Source: Lyophyllum atratum
Lineage: Eukaryota; Basidiomycota; Agaricomycetes; Agaricales; Lyophyllaceae
Length of the DNA stretch: 64,000 nt
Direction: 5' to 3'
Assembly (NCBI GenBank): GCA_014905825.1
Contig: JACGCN010000010.1
Location: forward strand, 1,364,001-1,428,000
Shown here: piece after piece, positions 21,758 through 32,700 of the stretch
Layout: the number at the start of each line of letters is the position of its first letter
Position numbering within the stretch: position 1 is the first letter of the stretch
Program-made: the position numbers and the translations under genes
Notes under the pieces: model-generated
Database searches by the model: none
What the model was told of the DNA's origin: nothing
The model's input: only the letters and a program-made list of their open reading frames with translations

Positions 21758-21845
21758 CCCGCCCGCCACTCCCCTTTTCCAGACGTCTCGCCCGCTCGAC
21801 GCATCAGACTTGCTTTCTGATCGAGCTGGATTGGCCCGCCCGCCC

Positions 21846-22028
21846 AATCGCAGCTCACTGCGGACCGTTTCTCCACAGATTCAGGTCGATGTTTCGAGCT
21901 AAAGGACCTTCGGTCCTTTCCCCAAAACACAGCAACAAGTTACAAATTCGCAATAGATATATTGTTTGTACTGTTACTGGTCTCATCTAACATGATACGT
22001 CGCCCCCGCGCGATCTCTTACACATAGA
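21846..22028 (+). repeat. Split direct repeat B2
   Basis: Identical to B1 (21422-21604). It forms the right end of the element. The hairpin copy is at 21901-21919. Confidence 0.93.
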
Positions 22029-22902
22029 CGGGAAATTAGAGAGAGAGGGCTATTGTTCTGGTGGCTGTGCAACATGCCAATTGCGGCCATCATCAGACTT
22101 GGGATCAAATTTGCAAGTGTTAGCCACGAATTGAACTCAGTTCACGGTGAATCCAATTCACTTCGCGACGGTTCAATGCAAGGGACCTAAGTATCTCCAT
22201 GTTACACATAGTTGGTATTCATAGCAGTGAGTTCCACCGCGGACTCGTTCGTGAGAAGGTCAAAATGCACGGTGTGAGGCTTTTCCTGTACAGGAAAACT
22301 TTGGTGTAGAGCAAGCTCGGCGAAGTATTGACACAAAGCAAGGTCAGACTTTTTCAGTCATCATGATAATGGGCATTACCGGCGACGCTGTGATTGGTGA
22401 AATACGTATATGCTTGCGAGCAGCTTCGATTGAGGGTATCCCCAGAGTGGTATGCAATATTGGCCGCACTTCGACTGACCGGTGTGCAGTCGTCCAGCTA
22501 GGGCTTAGCAGCGAACTTTCACGCGCATATATGTTATCAAAATCAAGATGGTCAAGAATGGGTTCTGGAATAAGTGACAATAAATGTAGATTGATACAAT
22601 ATACTACTACTACTACAAGATGGATTACTTCATTCCCCTCCTCGGATGACTCGTACAAATATCTCCTCCCATCCTCCATTTCCCTCTCCTCCCCATCCTA
22701 CAAAGACGATGCGATTCTGGCAGATGATGTACAAGAAATATGCGGCAGGTGGCTGCGATTAATAGCGGTTGGCGAGGTCGAAAGCATTAGAACAGTGAGG
22801 AGCAATGGATAACTGGGTATGAATACAAGCTGGAAGTTATCGATGAGCGTGTGCGCCACGAGATGAGGCGAAATAAAATATACCGAGCGCGTGAGTGCAA
22901 AG
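22029..22902. other. Intergenic right flank of the retrotransposon, no gene recognised
   Basis: A plus-strand open frame of about 150 codons near 22363-22812 has no recognised domain and contains a (TAC)n microsatellite at about 22601-22618. Composition is not convincing, and I do not call a gene. Confidence 0.4.
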
Positions 22903-23106
22903 CTACTTGAAGGGACAGTCAGAAGAATGGCTGCCGCGGCAGCCGCAATGGCAGCATTGGGCGGAGCTGTGGTTGATACACGAGCTCGCGCCGCCGTCTT
23001 CGTCTTTCATGGTGGTCGTCGCTGTCGACGATGAAGACTGGTGCGGCGCGCAGATAGTAGAGGCGACGAGGACACCGGAGGCGAAGGTGGTGGTGGATGA
23101 GTGCAT
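22903..23106 (-). CDS. Small Cys-rich protein, 67 residues
   Basis: One uninterrupted frame from ATG 23106 to TAG 22905-22903. It is Ser/Thr-rich with a Cys cluster at the C-terminus (SSAQCCHCGCRGSHSSDCPF). Seven Cys are present in total. The pyrimidine-rich leader before the ATG looks like a fungal 5' UTR, and an ATATATA box lies at 23330-23336, about 225 bases upstream. There is no strong N-terminal signal peptide, although FASGVLVAS is mildly hydrophobic. It could be a metal-binding or secreted small protein, or a chance frame. No family recognised. Confidence 0.4.
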   Translation of the reverse strand: MHSSTTTFASGVLVASTICAPHQSSSSTATTTMKDEDGGASSCINHSSAQCCHCGCRGSHSSDCPFK

Positions 23107-23329
23107 TGTTGAAGAGTGGTTGTAAGCGAGGATTTTCAGAAGAGACGAGGTTGGTTGGTGGGGTGGGTTGGAGAACAAGAGCAAAAAGTTGGCTGCCTTT
23201 TAACAGAATGGAGGTCACGGTGTGGTGTCGACCACCGAGTCTCCACAAGAGGAATGCCCGTCTAAAATCAGCCTTCTGGTACCCCTTTGGCGAGTACACG
23301 CGGTAGGCAGCCCAAATTCGAGAACGTCC

Positions 23330-23336
23330 ATATATA
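23330..23336 (-). promoter_or_regulatory. Possible TATA box for the small Cys-rich gene
   Basis: ATATATA on either strand, roughly 225 bases before the ATG at 23106. It could serve that gene if the 5' leader is long. Confidence 0.25.
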
Positions 23337-23371
23337 CCTCTCCAGCGCGAAGTGCTGCACTCAGGAGCGCC

Positions 23372-24284
23372 AAGGGTCTAGGGCTTGTTGAAGCTAAGTT
23401 TAGAATTCGCACGACTTGTGGGTCCCAATGTCGATATGAGTCGATATTGTGCTGTGTCGATCATATTGTCACGGCGGTCGCAGGTAGCTTGCGAATCTTG
23501 CGTTACGCCACACTACTCGAGTAAGTCTGATGACCAGATTCATAACCTAATAGAGCTAGGTTCCAATTATAGGCACAGGTGTTGATCCCGCAGTCGGTAA
23601 GTCACTCCCTCACTGCGGGTGCTGATATCCTGATGTCCCCTTCCTATACGTGATGACGCCGGCTCTCCTTCCTGCCATCGCCGATGGAGTAATATCTTGA
23701 TGATCAAGGTGGAGGAGGGCGGTGCTGTCCTTCGGACTTCCGGAATCTTTTCCTCATGACGCGTCTCTAGCCATGCGGTTGGTGGCTCGAACCAAAAACT
23801 GAATTACGTTACGAAGTCCTTGTCGAGTTAAGGTATCCCGTAAGATGCCACAACAAATCTGCGTTCTTCGAGACACCCTCATATGCTATGCTAGCGGACA
23901 CCGTTATCCGAAAGGTTGCCCACATGTAGGCACTTCCACATAAAGTTCCGCTTCTAAGAAATGGTATAGTAGTACCGCAGCAGTCTTGATCGTGATCGGG
24001 ATGATCATTATCGCCATCCTTCTCAAACTTACTAGTAACGTGCATATCACAGATCTGTAGAGCACACGAGGATGTGGTGATCACTGATTGCTCCGAGTCT
24101 TGAGTCAGAATGCGTTTGCGAAGGCGGGATAACAGTATAGGGAAGCCATCCTCAGATGACACCAACGATCTGACCGCACCGGTATTGGACACGAGGCATC
24201 TTGAGTCAGGATGCGTTTGCGAAGAGTAAGGGTACGCTCATTTAAATCAAGATGCATGAGTCCGATCAGATAGATCTGCGTCGA
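23372..24284. repeat. Dispersed non-coding repeat, copy 2
   Basis: Second copy of the repeat at 70-1028, same orientation, with several small deletions relative to copy 1. Landmarks in common include GGGTCCCAATGTCGATATG, TTGCGAATCTTGCGTTACGC and GATCGTGATCGGGATGATCA. No coding capacity is conserved. The two copies bracket the 1-24 kb part of the window. Confidence 0.75.
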
Positions 24285-24517
24285 CATTCGATAGGTTGGT
24301 GTCTAATCCACATTTGAAAGTAGTTCCCGATGGGGACCAAAGAAGTATTATACTTGAAATAAAGTTAAGACTGACAGCGAATGACCAGGTCCAGTCGCAC
24401 GGACCACATTAAACTGGAGGAAGCGAATGGGAAAATTCACATGATGGTGAAATCTATCCTCCAAGAGATAAGATGTACTCATGAGTCCTTCAGCTTGTGC
24501 CGCCTAATCATGATAAC

Positions 24518-25806
24518 TCACCACATGGAGTATTGCTTTCCGCAAAATTGAATGAGAAATCGTATTATGAAGGGGTTCAACTTGGTCCAGACACGGCGCT
24601 TGAGTTGCCGTTTACTGAGGTGATCAACTTTTTTCGACATCTCTGATATGGAGGGCCGATCCTCTGGGTTTGGTCTTGTCATAGCCTTCCCAACCTTCTG
24701 AAAGTATTCGAGACCATCGTATTCCTATTAAGACATCATTAAAGAGCAGATTATACGAGCTATTAGACGCCTCACCATACTAATTTCGAGGATAAAATTA
24801 CCCAGCTGATATATGTCCGTCTTGAAGGGGTCGTAGGGGATGGTCGATGATCGTTCTGGAAAAGATTTATCCTGACCCCAGATTCCAACATCCCGGATGT
24901 TTGTGTTGGCAGAATAGCGCCGCGACAGCCCAAAGTCAATGAAGTAGTAACGTAGAGATTTACATGAGCCACGTTCACGCCATTCAGACCAAGCGTTGAC
25001 TCCGTCGTACGTTCTGGATCGCAAAAAATGGAAGCCTTCAGGTATAAGTTCTGAGGCATCCATCATTAGGTTGAAGTGGCAAGGGTCTCTATGATAGACA
25101 TCAGCTCGGGGATCACTACGAGGAAGAGGTAGAGAACCTGTGAGCGATGTTATGCTCATGCATGAACTCAAGGCCCTGTGTTGATAGTAAGTATCCAGAA
25201 ATTGATCAATCGAGAAATGACAAACCTGAAGATATTGACGTACAGCCTCAGCGAACTCCCCAACGCGTCGAAAAGGCAGCATATCCACAGGAAACAAAAG
25301 TGGCATCACAATCAAGGCAGAATTGTCGTCGTCAGGAAGCGGAAGGGTTTCCAATACGGGTATTGCGTTATTTCTTGCGTCGGACGATAAAGGTTCAGAT
25401 GACAAGTAACGGGCGATGGGAATCTCTTCTGTACAGGTCATGACCCGCTTCAATACAACCTTACGGCCATCTGACACGCGAACTGCGTCGAGGAGGTCGT
25501 TTTTCTGTATAATGGCTCGTTATTTATGACAGAAGATATATAACTCCACATACTCGCCTTGGGAACAATCGCGTCTTCAAAATGAAAGAGGCATTCAATC
25601 GGCTTGCCTAACTTTTGCCAACTTGGGACCCAGTTTGGATCGTATCGGGGGCGCAACTTGTATCCACGAGAGAGTAGAAAAGGTTGGTAGGTCGCCCAAA
25701 ACTGTTCACCCTCAGCCTCGAGTAACTTCCCATTGAAAAGGTCAAGTTTTCTCTGATTTGGACGCTGAGGAAACAGGATGTTCAGTGTAGAAGGAATACT
25801 CGACAT
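24518..25806 (-). CDS. Protein kinase-like domain protein
   Basis: Member of a stand-alone kinase-like family expanded in Agaricomycetes. About five exons splice in frame from ATG 25806 (SSIPSTLNILFPQRPNQRKL). The second exon is reached either through a canonical GTATGT donor or a GC donor four bases upstream. Kinase motifs: SDGRKVVLKRV with the ATP-binding Lys, ARYLSSEPL, NSALIVMPLL, GLEFMHEHNIAHRDPCHFNL (HRD with Asp and Asn, assembled across an intron), YYFIDFGLSRRY (DFG), and YDPFKTDIYQLG. The C-terminus is KVGKAMTRPNPEDRPSISEM followed by about 45 basic residues to TGA 24520-24518. Catalytic residues are all present, so an active kinase is possible. Substrate unknown. Confidence 0.82.
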
Positions 25807-26216
25807 GAGTATGGGAACGATGCGGAGTTAACGAGCTATGCACGAGTCACTTCTGTTGGCACGAGTGATACAAGTTCATGGTGGGAAGACGCCTGAAAAG
25901 CAACGTTGAACTAGAACCGAGCCTGCGGTCCGATCAACTATGAGCGCTGATCGCTGAGTGATGATAACCCCGGACGGGCTACTAGGTTGGGATCATAATC
26001 TGTCATAATCGAGATTGTGTGGCGAGTAACCCCGGATGGTCCATCTAGATTGGCATCATATTAATCGAGATTGCCAGTGTGTGACGGGCTAATCGTGTAC
26101 TCCAGCTCTACTCCGCTCAACTGCTAGTCTCCGGCCAGCGGTGCAGGATCAAGTTCTCTCATGACTTGTCAAATCGAGTCATTTCATTTTCATCGCCATT
26201 CGGACATTCGAAACTG
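25807..26216. other. Divergent intergenic region
   Basis: Between the kinase-like gene and the disordered-protein gene, both transcribed outward. Contains two similar blocks around 25975-26000 and 26025-26060 (CCCCGGACGG/ CCCCGGATGG followed by related AT-rich sequence), a short imperfect direct repeat. No gene seen. Confidence 0.35.
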
Positions 26217-26223
26217 TATAAAA
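26217..26223 (+). promoter_or_regulatory. Probable TATA box
   Basis: TATAAAA, 93 bases before the ATG at 26316. Confidence 0.5.
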
Positions 26224-26315
26224 AGAGGGTGACCTCCATGGAAAATACCTATCATCCCAGATCATCCCGCCATTGGCATACACACCTCTTCAATCGTTGA
26301 CCTCTTCTGCCGCAC

Positions 26316-28131
26316 ATGTCTACGTTTGAGAAGTTACTATCTGTTCCTGCTAAGTCTCTGAGGACACGGACGTCGGCCGCCAAGCTGAGCACCCAACTGG
26401 AAGACCACATCAAAGAAGTCACTGGGCATCCTGACGACGATTTCAAGGAGCAAATGTTGAACAAGTTAAATGACGAGTGAGCCTCGGGTCCATCAGTCAA
26501 TCTATTGCGCAAGTCTGATTTCCTCGGTTCGCAACAGTTACGCGCCCAGGATCGAACGCATTTTGCGAAGGGCCAAGAAAACATCGCTCTTCAACTTCCT
26601 TGCTATTAGTAGTGTCCTTGACGAGCTTAGGAGTTGCAAAAGCGACCTGAAGCGGGACTTCAGGACGTATACAGTACGTGTTAAAGCCTTTTCAGCGGAG
26701 GACTTGTCCTGAGGGTACCAAAAGGAAGAATCTACGCCTGCTCGGGTTCATGAGCTTCTAGGCCGACTTACGGTGGAGGAGGCACGAATGTCACAAGCTA
26801 AGGATGCTAATTCTTCTCTTTCCCCTGGCGTCTATCCCAGTCAAGGAGATCATGTAACGCCCTCACACGCCTCGCAGGGGCAGGGTTCCACACGGACATA
26901 TGGCCACAGCGATCCCATACAATCACCCGAGGAACGACGGGCTATTGACAATGCCACTGTAACTGAATCGTGAGTTTTCTTCCTTTTAAATCTGGTTCAA
27001 AAATGCGCTATGATTGAACCACTTCTCGCTTAGGTCTGCATTGCGCCACAGAGGTCTACCTCCACCGCCCAGGAAGCGGCCTATTCACCCTCTCAGCGAT
27101 CCGCAAACCACGGAAACATCCCATGCCTCTCAATCAGAGCGGCGAACTCAGTAAAGGACCGAGTCTGGAGAGCCGATTTGCGTTGTAACTGACCACATAT
27201 TTAGTCAGTCCACGCGCTCGACTAGTACGACGTCGGGCGAACATGAGCGCGGATCTAAGTAAGCCTGATCATCCTTGACGAGGTCTCTTCTTACTCATCC
27301 TTCTGATACAGCAGTGGCGGCCAATCTGTAGCCGCACGCTCCAGGAACAGCTGGGGGAATGAGAGCCAGCAATTATACTCCAGCCAACACGGGTCGATGC
27401 AAAGATCGCATTCTTCGTGAGTAGATTTGAGTTCAACCTGTATCCTCTTTGTTCATGTCTAGCACAGCGGCGGACATGATGGTTCTTCTGTGCGATCTGG
27501 TGGTGGCGAGCGCGTCCTGGTTGCCGAAGACGCCCTTAGAGCCGCAATACCTCGGGTCAGCGTGGACTCCCAAGATCTTTCTGGGTACCTCGATGGGATG
27601 TCTCTCGGGCAAGGCGGCCAAACGTATCCGCCCCAGTCCCAGTCGCATCATCCGGCCAGCGGAGCGCTCTCAGGCAGTCAGGCGCGACATCCTCCCCCTT
27701 ATGATCTTAACGGTAATCCCTTCCAGGCCCAAGGCTACGCGCATCCACGTATCCCCCCTCAAGCACCAGTCTATACACAGCCCAGCTACAGTCAAAGTGG
27801 TAATCTCCAGCGAACAGGCCACGCGCATCCAGGTATCCCCCCTCAAGCACCGGTCTATGCACAGCCCAGCTACGGTCAAAGTGGTACTCTCCAGACAGCA
27901 GGCTACGGGCAACCCACCTATGGTCATGCTTTGCCTCCTACCCATATGCCAGCGACATACCAGCACCCACAGCAGATGGGGGGTTGGCCAGGAATGGGCA
28001 CACCCGGCCATGTCGCGCCTGGTACGCAGCCCTATGGTAGATATGACGCCAGTGGTTCCGGTCATTATCCTCCTGGCGCGGGGTCGTCCTCCGATAAAGG
28101 GAAGTATGATTACCCCTATGGCGGCCGTTGA
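26316..28131 (+). CDS. Uncharacterised protein with disordered Pro/Gln/Tyr-rich repeat tail
   Basis: Multi-exon gene. The N-terminal ~100 residues are helical and charged (FEKLLSVPAKSLRTRTSAAK, YAPRIERILRRAKKTSLFNF, VLDELRSCKSDLKRDF). They are followed by a low-complexity Ser/His/Gln region. The last exon (from about 27467) encodes a Pro/Gln/Gly/Tyr-rich tail with two near-perfect 25-residue repeats built on HPGIPPQAPVYAQPSYGQSG, and ends in DKGKYDYPYGGR. Introns near 26477, 26985, 27151, 27259 and 27419 are GT-AG. The intron around 26675-26715 is uncertain because the best frame-keeping choice is only 37 bases. No domain recognised. A prion-like, phase-separating tail is inference. Confidence 0.6.
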
Positions 28132-28869
28132 AGGCGGACTTGCCTTACCCTCTCGTGTCTCCGTTCAGCTCCGATGTTCTGTTGTGGTCCTCGTTCTATC
28201 TCCTCACCCGCGCGGGCACGGTATCTCTGTACGTGTATCTTCTGGTGGAAGGGCTTGCGGCCTTTCGATGATTGCTTCGCTGTGGCTGGTATTCCACGCT
28301 GTCGTTGTGGGTCCAGCTTTGGGACCCGATGTTATGTGCTCCTTGTGACGACGCTTACGACCCTATGCCAATTGTTCCTCTTATTTCTGTCTCCTTCCCC
28401 GTCTCCTGTCTCGTTTCTCTATGTGTTCTATCCTGTAGGCCGAGTCGACGTTCTGCTTCGTGACCGTTTGGCACAATCTGTATGCGCGTTGGAAGCCGAT
28501 TTGCAGTTCTCTCGTTTGCAGGATAGTACTCACTTGTCTGTCCTTGTGTACTTGTAGTCTCTTTCCTTGAATGGCATCGTTTTCCTCCTGTAAATTGTGT
28601 GGTAGTTTGACTAGTCATAAAGACGTGCATGTCCCTCCCGTAAGCTTCAGAAGGTGTATCAGAGAAGACATCAGATCTTCGCACTACCGAGCTGCTCATC
28701 AAGCATAGTGAGAAAAAGGGAGGCCAACAGAAGCACCAGCTCGGAGGTGGCGAATCGAGCGCGCGAGAAATATCCAAATAATGAGATTGCGTGTTAGTCT
28801 ACAAACTGACAGGCATTTAACTTCTTGGATGGTGTACAGCGACGGTTGAGACTCACGAAATGGAAAGAA
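28132..28869. other. Intergenic, convergent 3' ends
   Basis: Holds the 3' UTRs of the disordered-protein gene (plus) and the Atg43-like gene (minus). The plus-strand sequence is pyrimidine-rich. No gene recognised. Confidence 0.4.
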
Positions 28870-29482
28870 TCAAGATCGTCGAGGGGCTTGCGAGGTAGTG
28901 CTGCTTCCCAAACCAAGTCCGCTGACCCAGCCTCTCAACCATCCTACACCAGCGCCTTCCTTCGAAGGTGAGAGACGAGTACGTGCGAAGCTTCCTATCT
29001 GTGTCCCAAGTTGGGCCGAAAACGGCGTTAGGAAGTAGCTCGCAAGTGCCCTGAATTCATTGGGTTAAAAAGTTGACAGAGATACATGTTGGAACGACTT
29101 GCCAAAGAGCGCCTTGCAAGAGGGGGCTGATGACCTGATCCCGAGTGGTTATCCAGGCAACTCGGCTCCACTGGATATCGATGACTTCCGAGGAAACATT
29201 GCTGAGCGTTGACGGCTTAAACTCTTCCACCTTTTCCATCTCCACTCTTTCGAACCCATCATCATGGTACTCCCGTTCTACTCGTACACGTTCCAATGGT
29301 TGGCGACGGCGGACTGTGATATAACGCGAAATGCTGCGCAGATAACTATGTTCAAACCGCAGATCCGGTATTACTGGTAGTCGTGCTTGATGGGGGTGTT
29401 CTTCATGCCGTTCTGGATGGTCTGGATGCTGGTGCCTCGGTTGGTGGAGGAGAAACGGTGGTTTGGCACCAATGGCAGCCAT
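28870..29482 (-). CDS. Atg43-like (DUF1770) mitophagy receptor candidate
   Basis: Two exons, 29482-29099 and 28998-28870, encode 170 residues. The family signature LPVIPDLRFEHSYLRSI is near residue 35, and IQWSRVAWITTRDQVISPLL followed by QGALWQ lies before the exon junction. This spacing matches fungal DUF1770 proteins, the family of fission yeast Atg43, an outer mitochondrial membrane Atg8-binding receptor. The segment after the junction (GAGVGWLRGWVSGLGLGSS) is Gly/Trp-rich. It is less hydrophobic than the usual C-terminal anchor, so membrane attachment is uncertain. ATG at 29482 was chosen because upstream codons in frame have no ATG. Family assignment is from memory of the motif, and function is inferred. 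Confidence 0.62.
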
Positions 29483-29741
29483 CAATGACAAGGAGAAGAA
29501 AGAAAGGCCACGTGATCCTCAACGCGTTCGACGCGAACTTGAAGTTCAAGTTGAAGCTGGCACTGGCAGTGGCAGTGGAAGGGATGCAAACTCAAAGAAC
29601 TGAGGTCGTCAGGTCCAGCAGTTGGTTCAAATAGGTTATCAATAATATTACTCAAGATAAACAATAATACAGGTCTAGTGAATCACAGCGCCTGATACAT
29701 ACAAGCACTCTCGCAACCCGGAGGAACAAAACAGAAAGCCC

Positions 29742-32700
29742 TTAGTCTTCCTCCGAGTCATCATCTGACGCTTCGGGCCCCTCAGGCCCAACATCCCCTT
29801 CACTATCTCCATCATCATCGTTCGGTGCAGTAGCGTTGGCCCCCTTGTATGATTTCGTTGGGGTGACATCATCGTCAGTCTCGGTGTCCGTGACAGCGGC
29901 CTTGGCCTTGGCTGAACGCGATTTCCTGAATGAAGAACTCATGAACTCATGTTTGTCCTCACATGAAAAGTTTTCCAACCTACCGGGGGCTTTTCACTCG
30001 GGTTCTCTTGCGAGTGAGTGGTGAAGTTTGTGTGGACTCTGAGCTTGGAGTGCGTATTCGCCTTTTCGGGGTGCTTTGTTATTGCGTGCACGACATGAAT
30101 CCTTGTGCAATGACTTACTTGACTCGTTTCTTCTTCGGCGTGACGGTCATTGGAACGGGCGTCGCCATTTCATCCTCCACCTCTACCTCCGCCTCGTCCT
30201 CATCACCGTCTTCAGATGCAGGCGGACTTCTGTGAGAACAGACGACTATTAGACAGGATTACATCCGTTCAAGAGAGCAACTAACCTCATCGGCGCAGGT
30301 TCCTTGCGCGATTTTGCTGACTTTGTTCGCCCCTCTTTTCTCTGTCGATCTGGCGAAGGCGTCGGAGAGCTATAAGGGCGTATGGGTAAATATCTCGATG
30401 CCCAACAGCGGTTTGGTCTCGCCTTGCTCCATCAGAGTCTTCACCCACTGTCGACGGTCCACTCTCCCCTTCAACACTACGAAGCGAGGCATCAGCATAT
30501 TCGGTGCTTAATTGAAAAGTTCGGCGTACCTCTGAACAAGACTCTGGCTCCGTGAAGGAACTATGCTTTCCTCACGGCTAAGGCTCTTCTCGGGTGGATC
30601 AACACCGATGAAGTCATAAACCTCGAGGAATTCCTCATCCAAGTACCTCCCGCCATCGATGCGCTGGATCTCTTTGGCGAACATCTTTGTGAAGCGACTT
30701 TTGAACTTGTCGAATATCTTCTCCACAGAATCGTCGGTGAAGGGGCATTGCTACGGTGGAATCCACACATGAACTATATAATAATGATAGCAGGGTTCAG
30801 AGGTACTCACATCTTTGTGATGGCTCAGAAGAATGTTGAGTTTGTGTATCGAGCGATTATCCAGGCCAGGCACTATATGGAGATGACCAAGAAGTTGACA
30901 TAACACCTTGAGCTCTTCATCTGGGAGATGTCCAACGTTAATAAGAATCACACTGAGTATACGACAGACCACAAATGCCTTACCCGACCGCTCAGAATCG
31001 TACAATGCACCGAGGATATCGACAGCCACCTCGACGTGGGTGTTCCGTCCTTGAACTTCAGTCTTCAAGCTGCAAAACTCCATCAACGACTGAAGGAACC
31101 ATGAGCGCAATATAGCTTACACCTCAGCGCTCTTCTGAGGGTTCGTCCAGTCGACCAGTAGAAGGCCAAACTGCTGCGGAGTAATCATCTCTTGGTCATC
31201 ATCGAGGCTTTCCCGTGCACGCATGAATAGGTCAAACGCAGTGATGAAAATCTGTGGAATGTCAGACGTCAGATTAGGAACGCAATACTTGTCTCGAGAA
31301 GCGCACCGACTGCATCCGCTGCTGGTTGTCTGGGGAAGAATAACAATATACTGGGAAGAAATACGACAGGCACTGCCGCAGCTCTTGGTTCGCGGCTGTC
31401 ATCGGCGAAACGTAGGTTAAAACAAGACAAGTCAGAACCTGAAGTGGCCAAAGGATATTCAGGTCCCTCCTCTTCGAAAAGGAAACTTATGCTTGCCTTG
31501 GAATCCTTGATCATCCCAGCAAGAAGAAGTTTGCATAACCCGACACACAAGAGCGCTTGGACGGCTGCTGATTCTTCCGCTTCCAGAGTTTGCAATAGGA
31601 AATTGATGATCTTCTGAGCCTGACATCATATTCGTCAACTCAACCTAGGGAAAAGAGGACGGTTAAAGTGAACGAAAACTCACAATATCGTCCGATCGCG
31701 CAAAGAAATCCTGGTCATACATGATCAACAGATCAAATATGACCTGCAAGACACGCAGTTTGAGCTCTTCGGGCGCGCTCTGCACCTGACCGAGGAAGAG
31801 TTGGAAAGAGCTCAACGCCATGTTCTTCCGAGAGAACGAGATAAGCGAGGTGCGAGGACTGAAAGACATTCAGAATGTACCTTGGCGATGAGGCAGCAAA
31901 GGCCGAGACTAATGAGACCCTTCTCTCGCATGGCGAGTTCTTTCCGCTTCACTGATGGGATTATGAGATCGGCCAAGATACCTTCCAATGTGGAGTTATC
32001 TTCGAACGTCTACCAAGGAATCATGTAAACACAGGTCAAAACCAAACATGGCAGCGGAAACTCACGCCGTCGACACGTTCAAGCAGGCCGATGCAAAGGG
32101 TGAGGCATCGCATATCCCTAATATCAGCCTCCATCCGTTCGTCAGGGGACATCTCGTCGCGTGGCCTGGTGCGTTGCATTGACCGATCCTTGGAGATTGT
32201 AGTTTGTGTGATATCCGCCTGGCTCTCGTCGTTCTGAGGAATAAGATCGAATCAGCAATAACGCATCCACTCCAGAGCAAAAGGCATACCACAACGTTGT
32301 TATCCTGGTCATCTTCTTCGCGAAGGTCGATAATGATCTCGACCACCACGCGAATGAGCTCCCGTTCCGTCGGCATGATCTCTTTCAGAACATCGAGGCA
32401 TGCATTTATTAGACCTGGCGGAAGCTCTGGGTGCGCGACCATGTCCTCTAGTGAAAGCCGTGATCAATGATCCAAGCCTCACGATGGAAAACCACTCACT
32501 GATCACCGAGAACACCTTCCGCCTCCCAATCTCGTCCATATAGTCCAGTTTTAGCGCCATCCTCAGCATCTCCCCAAGGATCACCTCCTTCTTGGCCAAT
32601 TCCTCCTCACGCATCTCGGCTTCCTTTTCGTCCTCTGGTTCCCCAGCGTTCAGAAACGCGACGTTTTCTGCTTCCTGCATCACCTCCAGCAGCGAGTTGT

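Larger units (their letters stand above)
16162..22028 (+). mobile_element. Complete Ngaro-like tyrosine-recombinase retrotransposon
   Basis: A 5,867-base element of the DIRS order. Its ends are split direct repeats: A1 (16162-16314) at the left, and B1 (21422-21604), A2 (21605-21757) and B2 (21846-22028) at the right. This A1-ORFs-B1-A2-B2 order is the hallmark of Ngaro-group elements. A1 equals A2 over 153 bases, and B1 equals B2 over 183 bases, by eye without a mismatch. Inside are Gag (spliced), RT-RNase H and a tyrosine recombinase in three frames, all open. No DIRS-type methyltransferase domain and no aspartic protease was seen. Such elements integrate by recombination of a circular intermediate and usually leave no target duplication, and none is evident here. 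Confidence 0.93.

Noticed and set aside
22363..22812. Plus-strand open frame of about 150 codons
   Set aside because: Includes a TAC microsatellite, has no family resemblance, and lies in repeat-rich flank sequence.
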